Source: Mycolicibacterium cosmeticum | Lineage (GTDB): Bacteria; Actinomycetota; Actinomycetes; Mycobacteriales; Mycobacteriaceae | DNA: 64,000 nt | Direction of reading: 5' to 3' | Assembly (NCBI RefSeq): GCF_000613185.1 | Contig: NZ_CCBB010000003.1 | Location: 2,046,001-2,110,000, forward strand | Shown here: piece after piece, positions 7,208 through 15,835 of the stretch | Numbering within the stretch: position 1 is the stretch's first letter | Layout of the letters: each line of letters opens with the position of its first letter | Made by a program: the position numbers and the translations under genes | Notes under the pieces: generated by a model | The model's input: the letters and a program-made list of their open reading frames with translations, nothing else | Told to the model about the DNA's origin: nothing | Databases searched by the model: none

Positions 7208-9559
7208 ATGACTAGTTCCCGGCTTTGCGTCGTACGTTGCTTGGCGTTGCTGGTCGTCGCCTTCGGGGGTACCTACATGGTGTGGAGGTGGTCATCCACC
7301 ATTGCTTGGGACGCCTGGTGGATCGCCATCCCGCTCGTGCTCGCGGAGACCTACAGCCTGAGCGAATCGGTGCTGTACGGCGTGACGATGTGGAACTCTC
7401 GCCGGCGCCCGGAACCCCCGCCGGCGCCGCCCGGGCGGACCGTGGACGTGTACATCGCGACCTATAACGAACCACTGGATATCGTGCTGACCTCGGCGAT
7501 CGCAGCACGTGACATGACCTACCCGCACCAGACGTGGATTCTCGACGACGGCAACCGGCCGGAGTTCGCCCAGGCGGCCAAGCAAATCGGCGTCGGCTAC
7601 ATCGTCCGGGGGCCCGACTGGGACGGCCGTCCCCGATTCGCCAAGGCAGGCAACGTCAACAATGCGCTCTTCCAGACCTCCGGGGAGTTCATCGCGGTGT
7701 TCGACGCCGATCAAGTCCCCGACCCGCGCTTCCTCGATCGCGTCTTGGGCTACTTCGACGACCCTGAAGTGGCCTTCGTCCAGACACCGCAACGGTTCTG
7801 GAACGTTCCGCGTTCCGATCCGCTCGGCAGTGGCGCCGACCTGTTCTACGGGCCCATCCAGCAGGGGAAGGACGGATGGGGCGCCGCATTCTTCTGTGGC
7901 TCCAACGCCGTGCTGCGGCGTGAAGCCCTGATGGCTCTCGGTCTGACCATGTTCTCGCGCTCGGCCGCCGAGCGTGTGCGCAAGGCGCTGCATGATGGAC
8001 GCCGCCGCGTGCAGGCGGCCGTGAGCGTCCATCTGCCCGGTGATATCGGGTCGATCATCGGTCGGCGTGCGGTCGGTCTTCTGGTGGAAGCCGAGGCGCG
8101 GGTGCGACGGGGCGACGTCCTCGCCGATGTCACCTACGACCTGCGCCGGCAGATCGCCAGCGTGGCCGTTCCGGACATGTTGCCGCAGCCGGTCATCGAT
8201 GCGATCAACGACACCCTGGGTGAAGCCGAAGTGGCCCGCACCGACCGGGCATTGGCCATCGATCCGATCGTCACCTCGTCGATCACCGAGGACATGGCGA
8301 CGGCGATGCATCTTCACGCACTCGGGTGGGCCAGTGTCTATCACCACGAGGTCCTCGTGTACGGGCTTGCGCCCGAGGACGTGCGGACGATGTTGTCCCA
8401 ACGTCAACGCTGGGCGACCGGGACGATGCAGGTGTTCTTCTCCGACAATCCCCTGTTCCTGCGCGGACTGACCATCGGTCAGCGACTGATGTACCTGGCC
8501 ACGATGACCAGCTATCTCAACGGATTTGCCGCCGTCGTCTACATTGCCGCACCCATGGTGTTCCTGGTCAGTGGGATCTTCCCCATCAGATGTGACTCCA
8601 TCGCGTTCTTCGTGTACTTCATGCCGTTCTTTCTCTGCTCACAAACGTTGTTCGTCGTCGCAGGCAACCGAGCCCGGGGACTGTGGCGCGGTCAGCAGAT
8701 GTCGTTCGCCCTGTTCCCGACCTGGATCAAGGCCACGATTGCCGGGGCCAGCGCGGCCTTCTTCGGCAAGGCGCTGACCTTCTCGGTCACCCAGAAGACC
8801 AAGCAGGCCACCGGGATCGGCCTGCGCCATATCCGTCCGCAATTGGTCGCCATGGCTGCCTTGGTGCTCGCCGGAGGGTACGGCGCCGTTCAAGCCGCGG
8901 ATGGTGACCGGCCGCTGTTCGCCTCCATCATCACGCTGGTGTGGGTCGGTATCGATATCGTGCTGCTCTCGGCGATGGTGCGCGCGGCGCTCTACCGCGG
9001 GCCCGGCGAACACATTGTCGATCCGTTCCCTGCGGCGCTCACCGATGAGGTGCGTGACGTCATCGTCGACATCGACTACCGCGCGCTCGCCGCGTCTGCC
9101 CCCGACTGGCAGGCGCACACTGCACCCCTGCCGGTGGCACCGCAGGTGCCCGGCCAGGCGACGGGACCGGAGCTGGCCACTCGGCTTGATCTGGCGCCCA
9201 GATTCGACGCCACCGCCGCGCTGGCGATGCGTTCGCAGGTTGCGGCAGGCCTGCGCGAGGGCGCCTCGGTGGTCCTTGTCGATGTATCGGGTGTCCGCAC
9301 CATCACTCCCTCGGCAGTGGCCGTCGTGGTGGATCTTCTTCGGCTGTTGCGAAGCGGCGGCGGCGATCTGCGCATCTTCGGAGATTCCCGCACCTTCACC
9401 CTCGCCTACGAGACGATGGCCCTGTCGCACGTGACGCGCCTGCACGGCGACTCGGAGGAAGCGGCGGACCCGGCCTACCGCGGCCCGTGGCGCAGAGGCC
9501 CGGCGCTGCCCGGACGCGGTGCGCACCGGCACCCGACGATGATGTCCACCCCGAGATGA
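7208..9559 (+). CDS. Cellulose-synthase-like family 2 glycosyltransferase fused to a C-terminal STAS domain
   Basis: A 783-aa processive membrane synthase. N-terminal TM segments (residues 8-60) precede the GT domain: VYIATYNEP (81-89), DDG (113-115), DAD (166-168), FFCGSNAVLRREA (228-240), TED (360-362) and QRQRW (398-402). These are the D, DxD, TED and Q(R)xxRW catalytic set. Several TM helices follow. About 110 residues separate the acceptor-site motif from TED. In place of a PilZ domain the C-terminus (about 660-770) has a STAS-like fold: VVLVDVSGVRTITPSAVAVVVDLLR. I chose the ATG at 7208, just before the first TM; 7145 is an in-frame alternative. It likely makes a UDP-sugar-derived exopolysaccharide controlled through the STAS domain. 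Confidence 0.88.
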   Translation: MTSSRLCVVRCLALLVVAFGGTYMVWRWSSTIAWDAWWIAIPLVLAETYSLSESVLYGVTMWNSRRRPEPPPAPPGRTVDVYIATYNEPLDIVLTSAIAARDMTYPHQTWILDDGNRPEFAQAAKQIGVGYIVRGPDWDGRPRFAKAGNVNNALFQTSGEFIAVFDADQVPDPRFLDRVLGYFDDPEVAFVQTPQRFWNVPRSDPLGSGADLFYGPIQQGKDGWGAAFFCGSNAVLRREALMALGLTMFSRSAAERVRKALHDGRRRVQAAVSVHLPGDIGSIIGRRAVGLLVEAEARVRRGDVLADVTYDLRRQIASVAVPDMLPQPVIDAINDTLGEAEVARTDRALAIDPIVTSSITEDMATAMHLHALGWASVYHHEVLVYGLAPEDVRTMLSQRQRWATGTMQVFFSDNPLFLRGLTIGQRLMYLATMTSYLNGFAAVVYIAAPMVFLVSGIFPIRCDSIAFFVYFMPFFLCSQTLFVVAGNRARGLWRGQQMSFALFPTWIKATIAGASAAFFGKALTFSVTQKTKQATGIGLRHIRPQLVAMAALVLAGGYGAVQAADGDRPLFASIITLVWVGIDIVLLSAMVRAALYRGPGEHIVDPFPAALTDEVRDVIVDIDYRALAASAPDWQAHTAPLPVAPQVPGQATGPELATRLDLAPRFDATAALAMRSQVAAGLREGASVVLVDVSGVRTITPSAVAVVVDLLRLLRSGGGDLRIFGDSRTFTLAYETMALSHVTRLHGDSEEAADPAYRGPWRRGPALPGRGAHRHPTMMSTPR

Positions 9560-9602
9560 CGGTGAGCGGCCGGCCGATATCGGGGCCGAAATGAGCTGTC
9601 GG

Positions 9603-10637
9603 TCAGGACCGTTGCCGATCGGCAAGAGCACGCTTGAAGGCGTTCTGGGATTGACCGGACGAGTTCAAGCGCCAGTCACGTTCCTTGTCCATCTGGAACC
9701 AGATCACCGCTGCGACCCTGTCCTCGCGGGCGAGGAACTCGAAAAGGCTGCCGATCCAGGCGGCTTTGTCGGTGCCGGACTGGGGCCCTTCGACACTGGC
9801 CGTCTCACCGATCACAATCGGACGGTTGCCCTCCAGCGCCCGAAGTTGGCGCAGACCTTCGGCGAAAATCTGCTCGGGACCCCGCCACGTGTGCCCGCCG
9901 CCATCGCCCCAGTTGTAGCCGTCCAAGCACAGCAGATCGACCGCATCGGCACCGGGGTAGGCGCCGGCCAGATCCTGGGATCCTTCACCCGGGGCATCAG
10001 GGCACCACATGAACGACACGTTGGTCGCCCCTGCTTGCGTGAAGCGTTGCCGGACATGGGCCCATGCGGCCCGGTAATCCTCGGCCGAGTTGCCGTTCAC
10101 CCCGATCGACCACGGGTAGTGGTCGCTGTTCATCTCGTGTGCGAACCGAAGCACGATGGGCTGGCCCCACTCGCCGAGATTGTGTGCCCACGTGTCGAGT
10201 TGATGATCGAGATCGCCGGCAGCGATACGCGCCAGCGCATAGGCGGGTTGGTCGGTTCCCGCGCCCGGCTCCCACGGCTCCAGCGTCAGTACCGGCTGCG
10301 CACCCGAACTCGCGATGACGTTGAGTTCGGGGATCGGCGTGCGGTCGTCGAGGGAGGCGAATCGCATCACATAGCGCGGCTGCGAACCGGTCATCTCCCG
10401 TACCGTCCACAGATTGCTGGACGGAGCCCCGTCGTCGGGCAGGAACACCCCCCAGTCGACCCAGTGAGGCGCACTCGGTCCGGCGACGGGGGCGGCCGTG
10501 TGGCCGCAGCCGGTGATGGCCGCCAGCACCGAGATCGTCGCAGGCAATGCCAAGGGCGAGAAAGTCGTTCGGCGAACCGCATGGTCGCGAATTCGCTTCC
10601 GGTCATTCGACTTGGGCCGATGAAAGGCGCTGAGCAT
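9603..10637 (-). CDS. GH26-like glycoside hydrolase lipoprotein
   Basis: A 344-aa protein. A basic N-region is followed by LALPATISVLAAITGC, a lipobox-type signal, so it is probably anchored outside the membrane. The catalytic domain has the GH26 features RFAHEMN (acid/base Glu) and IVIGETAS (nucleophile Glu), plus SFMWCPDA and DLLCLDGYNWG. GH26 enzymes are mostly beta-mannanases, but actinobacterial relatives often sit in exopolysaccharide loci as trimming enzymes. The gene is convergent with the GT2-STAS gene. Its ATG at 10637 overlaps the start codon of the next, divergent GH26-like gene. It lacks a clear ribosome site, so an internal TTG start is possible. Confidence 0.78.
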   Translation of the reverse strand: MLSAFHRPKSNDRKRIRDHAVRRTTFSPLALPATISVLAAITGCGHTAAPVAGPSAPHWVDWGVFLPDDGAPSSNLWTVREMTGSQPRYVMRFASLDDRTPIPELNVIASSGAQPVLTLEPWEPGAGTDQPAYALARIAAGDLDHQLDTWAHNLGEWGQPIVLRFAHEMNSDHYPWSIGVNGNSAEDYRAAWAHVRQRFTQAGATNVSFMWCPDAPGEGSQDLAGAYPGADAVDLLCLDGYNWGDGGGHTWRGPEQIFAEGLRQLRALEGNRPIVIGETASVEGPQSGTDKAAWIGSLFEFLAREDRVAAVIWFQMDKERDWRLNSSGQSQNAFKRALADRQRS

Positions 10638-11910
10638 GACATATGATATGCACGACAACGGAGTTCGCACATTCCCGAACTCGGCCGGACCCGATGACGA
10701 ACCGGAGTTCCGCGGTCACCCCACACGGCGACGGCGCCGTGGGCAAAACGTCATCGTGCCGTTGATCGCGATGGTGTTGGCCGTCGTCTCGGTCATCGTC
10801 ATCGAACCGCAAATCCGGCCGCTGCAACTGCTACTCGGGCGGTGCAAGGTCAGCAACGCCAGTGCGGTCATACCCAAGGACGGTGTGCTGTTCGGGGTCA
10901 ACCTCGACTGGAAGTCCGAGACGCTGGATGAGCACCGCGCGAACATGGGTCATGCGCCGGCTGTGGCAGTGGAGTTCTCCGACATCCCGTATGACCGGCC
11001 GACATGGGAACACACCAAGAGCGCGGCCCGCCAGATCAAGCAGAACGGCGGGGCGCTGCTCTTGACACTGGAACCGCACGGCGGACTCGACACCGTGAGT
11101 CCCGAGGTGATCCGCACACTCGCCTATGACCTGCTCGACCTGAACAACAGCGGGGTCGCGGTCGTCGTTCGCTTTGCCCACGAGATGAACGGGTCCTGGT
11201 ATGCCTGGGGCCAGCAGCCTGACCACTACAAGGCGGTGTTCCGCCAGGTCGCCGATGCGGTCCATCAGATCGCGCCGGGATCGGCGATGATGTGGGCGCC
11301 CAATTATGGTGGCGGATATCCCTTTTCCGGCGGCAAGTTCGCCGCCGCGCCAGGTACCGAGGTCTACCACGAACTCGATACCGACCATGACGGCGTCCTC
11401 ACGATGGCAGACGACTCCTATGAGCCCTATTACCCTGGTGACGCATACGTCGATTGGGTCGGGGTATCGCTCTACCACTGGGGCAACCGGCGCCCCTGGG
11501 GCAACAACGAGGTCACCGAACCGCACAAGTTCATCGACATGTTGACCGGCACCTACGACGGCACCGCCGGTGACGACCGCGGCGTGCCCGACTTCTATCA
11601 GGTCTACGGCGTCGACCACCACAAGCCGGTTGCCATCGTCGAAACCGCCGCCATCTTCACCCCTTCGCGCACCGGCCAGTCCGAGCTGGCGGTCAAACAG
11701 GCGTGGTGGCGTGAGGTGTTCTCTGCCGAGACGCGCCAGCGCTTCCCGCAGCTGAAGATGATCAACTGGTTCGAATGGCGCAAGTTCGAGATCGAGATCA
11801 ACGACTGGGTGGACTGGCGGACGGCGGGTGCGCCTGCCATCAAGAATGCCTTTGTTGCCGACCTTCCGGGCTGGCTGCGCTACGCAGATTCGGTCGACGC
11901 CTGCGAGTAG
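10636..11910 (+). CDS. GH26-like glycoside hydrolase with N-terminal membrane anchor
   Basis: A 424-aa protein. An Arg-rich cytoplasmic segment (TRRRRRGQN) precedes one TM helix at about residues 40-60 (VIVPLIAMVLAVVSVIVI), so the catalytic domain is exported but tethered. The domain has VRFAHEMNGSWYAWG (acid/base Glu), MMWAPNYGGGY, DWVGVSLYHWG and VAIVETAA (nucleophile Glu). AAAGG lies 9 nt before the ATG at 10636; a second ATG at 10648 is possible. It is a distant paralogue of the divergent GH26-like lipoprotein. A pair next to a synthase suggests hydrolysis or release of the polymer. The substrate is unknown. Confidence 0.83.
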   Translation: MTYDMHDNGVRTFPNSAGPDDEPEFRGHPTRRRRRGQNVIVPLIAMVLAVVSVIVIEPQIRPLQLLLGRCKVSNASAVIPKDGVLFGVNLDWKSETLDEHRANMGHAPAVAVEFSDIPYDRPTWEHTKSAARQIKQNGGALLLTLEPHGGLDTVSPEVIRTLAYDLLDLNNSGVAVVVRFAHEMNGSWYAWGQQPDHYKAVFRQVADAVHQIAPGSAMMWAPNYGGGYPFSGGKFAAAPGTEVYHELDTDHDGVLTMADDSYEPYYPGDAYVDWVGVSLYHWGNRRPWGNNEVTEPHKFIDMLTGTYDGTAGDDRGVPDFYQVYGVDHHKPVAIVETAAIFTPSRTGQSELAVKQAWWREVFSAETRQRFPQLKMINWFEWRKFEIEINDWVDWRTAGAPAIKNAFVADLPGWLRYADSVDACE

Positions 11911-12177
11911 CTCACCGTGTCCGGACGCCGCTCAGTACGACGATATCCAGTGAATCGGGCAACGAAAGAGTGCAACTAGGTAGTCCACTACTCACGTGCA
12001 GGAAGGGGGAGATATGTCATCATGATCTTGAAATACAGCGAACAACGGCCCGCCTTTCTCAGATGCCGAGGACACGTGCCCACGACTGTGCTGTGCTGGC
12101 CACCGCACTCGCCGGATCGGGTACGGCGCACAGCGGGCCACAGCCAGTGAGCGCTGGGTGTGAACCAAGGAGTCGGC
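11911..12177 (+). promoter_or_regulatory. Leader region of the LuxR-type gene with a possible 42-codon ORF
   Basis: This 267-bp gap contains an interrupted repeat around 11980-11995 (CTAGGTAGTCCACTACTCA) and a purine-rich AGGAAGGGGGAG stretch at about 12000-12011. An ATG at 12022, spaced 10 nt from that stretch, opens a 42-codon frame ending in TGA at 12148-12150. The peptide would be basic, with no known motif. It may be a leader peptide or simply chance. Confidence 0.3.
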
Positions 12178-12828
12178 ATGGCCGAGGACCACCGCTATCG
12201 GTCGCCAATGTCGGTTGTCGTCGTATGCTCACCGCCGCAACGGATTTGCGCCAGCATCTACGGGTGGCTGGAGGAGTTGGGCGCCTCGGTCGCCGTGCTG
12301 GCCGTGCACGCCTCGCTGGGCGAGTTCATCCAGTCCGACCACCATTCCGCCGGTCGGCGAATCGATCTCGTCGTGGTCGCACAGACCTTCGACGACGACG
12401 GTGACGTCGCAGCCCTGAGCAGGATTTGCGCGGCCGGGTATCGCGTCGTCTGTTTCGGAACGAGTCTCAGCGATGCCGCGGTACTACGCTGTCTCGGCGC
12501 CGGGGTGGACGCGTTTGTCGTCGGCGATCGCCACCCCGCAGGATACGCGGCGGTCACGATACGTACCGCTGCCGAACTGAAGATGTCCGCGACCGGCGTC
12601 ATGCTTCCCGGCCTGACGCACCGAGAGTCGCAAGTGCTCATCGCGTGGTGTCACGCCAGCACAAAAGAGGATGTCGCTGAACGGCTGGATATCGAACGTG
12701 CCACGGTGAGTTCACATCTGCAGCGAATACGGGCCAAGTACGCCGCCGTCGGGCGCGCAGCGAGCACCAAGGCCGCCCTCATTGCCCGGGCGGTACAGGA
12801 CGGGCTCGTCGACGTCTACGAACTGTGA
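12178..12828 (+). CDS. LuxR/NarL-type regulator with degenerate receiver
   Basis: A 216-aa protein. AAGGAG sits 5 nt before the ATG at 12178, which is preferred over a GTG at 12160. The first ~130 residues resemble a receiver fold (VVVVCSPPQRICASIYGWL, then RIDLVVVAQTF), but the position expected for the phosphorylated Asp after strand 3 is not Asp. Residues 145-210 form a LuxR HTH (LTHRESQVLIAWC, DVAERLDIERATVSSHLQRI). No histidine kinase is nearby. It probably regulates the adjoining polysaccharide locus without phosphorylation; that target is inferred from position only. Confidence 0.82.
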   Translation: MAEDHRYRSPMSVVVVCSPPQRICASIYGWLEELGASVAVLAVHASLGEFIQSDHHSAGRRIDLVVVAQTFDDDGDVAALSRICAAGYRVVCFGTSLSDAAVLRCLGAGVDAFVVGDRHPAGYAAVTIRTAAELKMSATGVMLPGLTHRESQVLIAWCHASTKEDVAERLDIERATVSSHLQRIRAKYAAVGRAASTKAALIARAVQDGLVDVYEL

Positions 12829-12864
12829 CCCCTCGAGGGTCGAGGATGCCGAACAGTTCTTGTT

Positions 12865-13956
12865 TCAACCGAGGGGGACAGGAGTCATCTCGGTGAGCAC
12901 GTTGAAGTCGAACCCGTCGGCCTCGGCCAGATACGTGCGGAGGGCCGTGTGTCCGGCGTCGAGGCGCTGCACGCCGCGGGCGCATTCGTACACCAGCGAA
13001 TTCGACAGCGTGTTCACCAGGTTGAGGTCAAGGGTGCCCGCGGTACGGGCCAGCGCGGCCAGCAGGTGCAATCCCTCGTAACACGATTCACCCATCGTCC
13101 CCACCAAGGGCGCGTCGGCGCCGAACCGTCGGGCGTATCGCCCGACGAAGTCGAGACTGTCGGACGTGCACAACGACGAGAAATAGCCGGCGCCGACATA
13201 CAGGCCGCGGCAACTGTGATCGCCCGCCGCCAGCAGCATGTTCTCGTCCATCAAGGGCGTCAGCCGCACCGCCTTGGCGTCCAGCTCGCGTTCGGCATAC
13301 TGCCGGTGGAATTCGACGGCGTCCTGTCCGACCAGGAGAACGACCACCGCCGTGGCGGTCGAACGCTCGAGTCGGTCGAGATGTGCGCCGAAGTCGGACG
13401 TGCCCAGCGGAACGTACATCTCGTCGACGAGTATCCCGGATCCTGTGGTGGCGAGATGTTCCCGGATAGCGCTGGCGGTCCCGCGGGGCCACACGTAATC
13501 GTTGCCGACCAACGCCCAGCGGGAGATACGCCTCTCTCCGGCGAGCAGTGTCATCGCGGGCAACAGCTGTGTCTCCGGCGTCTCGCCGGTGACAAAAACG
13601 CCCGGGCGCCGCTCGCCACCCTCGTACAACGAGTTGTAGATGTAGGGGATCGCGCCGCCGATGGCCGACGCCAGTGCTTCCCGGACCGTGGACGTGTGTA
13701 CGCCCGCGACCGCTTGTATTCTGCCTGCCATGGCGAGTTCAAGCACCTCGGCTCGAACTTCGTGGACCTGCGCACCGCCGTCGATGTGCACGAGTTTGAC
13801 CTCGCGGCCGAGTATGCCGCCATCGCGATTGATCTCCTCGGCTGCCAGCTCCGCACACAGTTGCGCCGACGGGCCGATGATCCCGAGCGGTCCCTGTAGC
13901 GGATTGACCACGCCGACGACGACGGCGTCTGATTCCGTGCGTGCGTTGCTGTCCAT
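12865..13956 (-). CDS. AmiC-like type I periplasmic-binding-fold protein without signal peptide
   Basis: A 363-aa protein with the Leu/Ile/Val- or amide-binding fold: VVVGVVNPLQGPLGIIG, AAEEINRDGGILGR, YVWPRGTASAIREHL and a GESCYEGLHLLAAL segment. The N-terminus is polar with no signal peptide or lipobox, so it probably works in the cytoplasm. That is how AmiC, which senses amides and controls amidase expression, behaves. The start is uncertain: ATG at 13956 is used, with ATG 13965 and GTG 13974 also in frame. No permease genes flank it. It lies a few kb from a nitrilase-family gene and next to a MarR regulator, fitting a sensing role. Confidence 0.72.
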   Translation of the reverse strand: MDSNARTESDAVVVGVVNPLQGPLGIIGPSAQLCAELAAEEINRDGGILGREVKLVHIDGGAQVHEVRAEVLELAMAGRIQAVAGVHTSTVREALASAIGGAIPYIYNSLYEGGERRPGVFVTGETPETQLLPAMTLLAGERRISRWALVGNDYVWPRGTASAIREHLATTGSGILVDEMYVPLGTSDFGAHLDRLERSTATAVVVLLVGQDAVEFHRQYAERELDAKAVRLTPLMDENMLLAAGDHSCRGLYVGAGYFSSLCTSDSLDFVGRYARRFGADAPLVGTMGESCYEGLHLLAALARTAGTLDLNLVNTLSNSLVYECARGVQRLDAGHTALRTYLAEADGFDFNVLTEMTPVPLG

Positions 13957-14044
13957 GCGGTCCATTTCCACCACCAGGTCGGGGTTGTCGTTCGATTACC
14001 CTGAACCACCCGCTACGGTAATCCACGGCGGGAGGTAACGACAG

Positions 14045-14482
14045 TTGGGAACCGTGAGCCAGGCTGCGCTGGCATTGAGCGCGATCCAGAACTCGCTGCT
14101 GGAGCGGGTTCGCGAGGTGCTCGCCGCAGCGGGGTGCACCCTCGAGGAGTGGCGGATTCTGGATTGCCTCAAGCGCTCTGGAGCGCTCGCCATGTCCGAG
14201 ATCAGCGAGACGACATCGATTCCGCCATCGGCACTCACCAAGATCGTCGACCGCATGGTGGCCAACAACCTGGTGTATCGCCGGACGGACAACGTTGACC
14301 GGCGCAAGATCAATCTCCGGCTGACCTCGCGTGGCGCCAGCTCCCACCGGCAGCTGGCCGAAACCGTCGATCGCTGTGACCTGCTGTACGACCAAGATCA
14401 GCTGCAGAAGCTGACGGCGTTGTGCGACTTGGCGCGGGACGTGGCGGATTCCGCCCCGCGAAAAGGTGGGATCCCGGCCTAG
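14045..14482 (+). CDS. MarR-family transcriptional regulator
   Basis: A 145-aa winged-helix protein. LEEWRILDCLKRSGALAMSEISE leads into the recognition region SALTKIVDRMVANNLVYR, and the wing DRRKINLRLTSRG is typical of MarR. The start is a TTG at 14045 with GGGAGG 9 nt upstream; a GTG at 14054 is possible. It is divergent from the AmiC-like gene (about 90 bp between starts) and convergent with the iron alcohol dehydrogenase. MarR proteins usually respond to small aromatics or other ligands. Its target is unknown, most simply its own divergent promoter region. Confidence 0.88.
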   Translation: MGTVSQAALALSAIQNSLLERVREVLAAAGCTLEEWRILDCLKRSGALAMSEISETTSIPPSALTKIVDRMVANNLVYRRTDNVDRRKINLRLTSRGASSHRQLAETVDRCDLLYDQDQLQKLTALCDLARDVADSAPRKGGIPA

Positions 14483-14500
14483 GGGCGCGGCCGGGCTCGG

Positions 14501-15673
14501 TCACCCGGCATAGATCTCGTCATAGATCGCGGCGATGTCATCGGCGTCGGGGACAAGTGGATTGTTGGCCGGTGACCCCGAGGCCAGTGCTTGCTCGGCC
14601 ATGGTCGGAATGAGCCGATCCCAGTCGCCGCGAGAGATGCCGTAGTGCTGGGGTGTCGGCACGGTGAGGTCGCGGCAGAGTTCGGATATTCCCTCTACGA
14701 ACTTCGCGGCAGCGGCCGCGCTCGGATCGTGCTCGCCGGCCATCCCCATGACACGCGCGCAGTCGGCGTACCGATCCAGGGCGCCGTCGATCGAGTATCG
14801 CGTCACTGCAGGGAAGAGCATGGCATTCGAAAGGCCGTGTGCCACATGGAAATGCGCCCCGATCGGCCTGCTCATTCCGTGGATCAGGGCGACGCTGGAG
14901 TTGGAGAACGCCATTCCGGCCTGCGTGGCCGCGATCATCATGGCCGCACGCGCTTGCTCGTCGCTCCCGTCGGTGACCACCCGCCGGATGTTCTGACCGA
15001 TTGCTCGGATGGCAAGAAGGCAGAGACCGTCGGAGAACGCGTTGGCCTTGCGGCTGACGTATGCCTCGACGGCGTGGGTGAGCGCGTCGATACCGGTGTC
15101 GGCGGTCAATCGCGCCGGCATCGACATGGTGAGGCGGTAGTCGATGATCGCGGCGACCGGCAGGAACGACGTCCCGATGCAGAGCATCTTCTCGTCGGTG
15201 GCGCTGTCGGTGATGACGGTGAACTGAGTGGCCTCCGATCCGCTGCCGGCGGTGGTCGGGATCGCCACGATCGGTAGCGCGGGGCCGTTGTAGAGGTTGG
15301 GCGCCTTGAACTCACGCATCGGTTTGTCATTGACGCCCAGCACGGCAAGTGCTTTGGCGGTGTCCATCGGGCTGCCTCCACCGAAACCGACGACGCTGTC
15401 GGCCCGATGTTCGGCGAGCGCCGCCTTGGCGGGGGCCAGCGAATCTGTGGTCGGGTCGGGCACGGTGTCGGAGTACACGGCGGCACTCGCCCCGGCGCCT
15501 TCCAACGATGCGACGAGTCTGTCGACCTGGCCGGTGCTGACCAGGAATGCATCGGTCACGATCAGGGGGCGCCGGGCGCCGAGGTCGTTGAGCACTTCAC
15601 CGGCTCTGGCGACGGCGCCGCCGCCGATCCTCATGGTCCGCGGCACTGAAATGGCATGTGTCACATGGGTCAT
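14501..15673 (-). CDS. Iron-containing alcohol dehydrogenase (group III)
   Basis: A 390-aa NAD(P)-dependent dehydrogenase. The nucleotide-binding loop is GFGGGSPMDTAKA. The metal-ligand region is TGIDALTHAVEAYVSRKAN, followed by HGMSRPIGAHFHVAHGLSNA with the conserved His residues. The start is the ATG of MTHVTHAISVP at 15673, with GAGGA about 7 nt upstream; a longer frame to 15733 lacks support. It is divergent from a LysR-type gene, its probable regulator. The family oxidises primary alcohols, 1,2-diols or lactaldehyde; the substrate is not determined. Confidence 0.92.
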   Translation of the reverse strand: MTHVTHAISVPRTMRIGGGAVARAGEVLNDLGARRPLIVTDAFLVSTGQVDRLVASLEGAGASAAVYSDTVPDPTTDSLAPAKAALAEHRADSVVGFGGGSPMDTAKALAVLGVNDKPMREFKAPNLYNGPALPIVAIPTTAGSGSEATQFTVITDSATDEKMLCIGTSFLPVAAIIDYRLTMSMPARLTADTGIDALTHAVEAYVSRKANAFSDGLCLLAIRAIGQNIRRVVTDGSDEQARAAMMIAATQAGMAFSNSSVALIHGMSRPIGAHFHVAHGLSNAMLFPAVTRYSIDGALDRYADCARVMGMAGEHDPSAAAAAKFVEGISELCRDLTVPTPQHYGISRGDWDRLIPTMAEQALASGSPANNPLVPDADDIAAIYDEIYAG

Positions 15674-15835
15674 AGGTGTCCTCGTTCGTGCTTGCTGGTT
15701 CGGTTCGTAGCAGTTCGCGGGAGTGGCCCGCACCGACCGAAGGGGGAATCGCTATCAGCCTGCTGGGCGAATATGCACCAGTCAACAGCCAGATCCGCAC
15801 GAGGCTCGTGCACTTCTGCACGGCATGATGGGGCT
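15674..15835. promoter_or_regulatory. Divergent adh/LysR promoter region with palindrome
   Basis: A 162-bp gap. A perfect inverted repeat with arms CGTGCA (15807-15812) and TGCACG (15817-15822) and a 4-nt spacer lies 13 nt before the LysR start codon. It contains a T-N11-A core typical of LysR sites, so it is a candidate autoregulatory operator. Confidence 0.45.
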
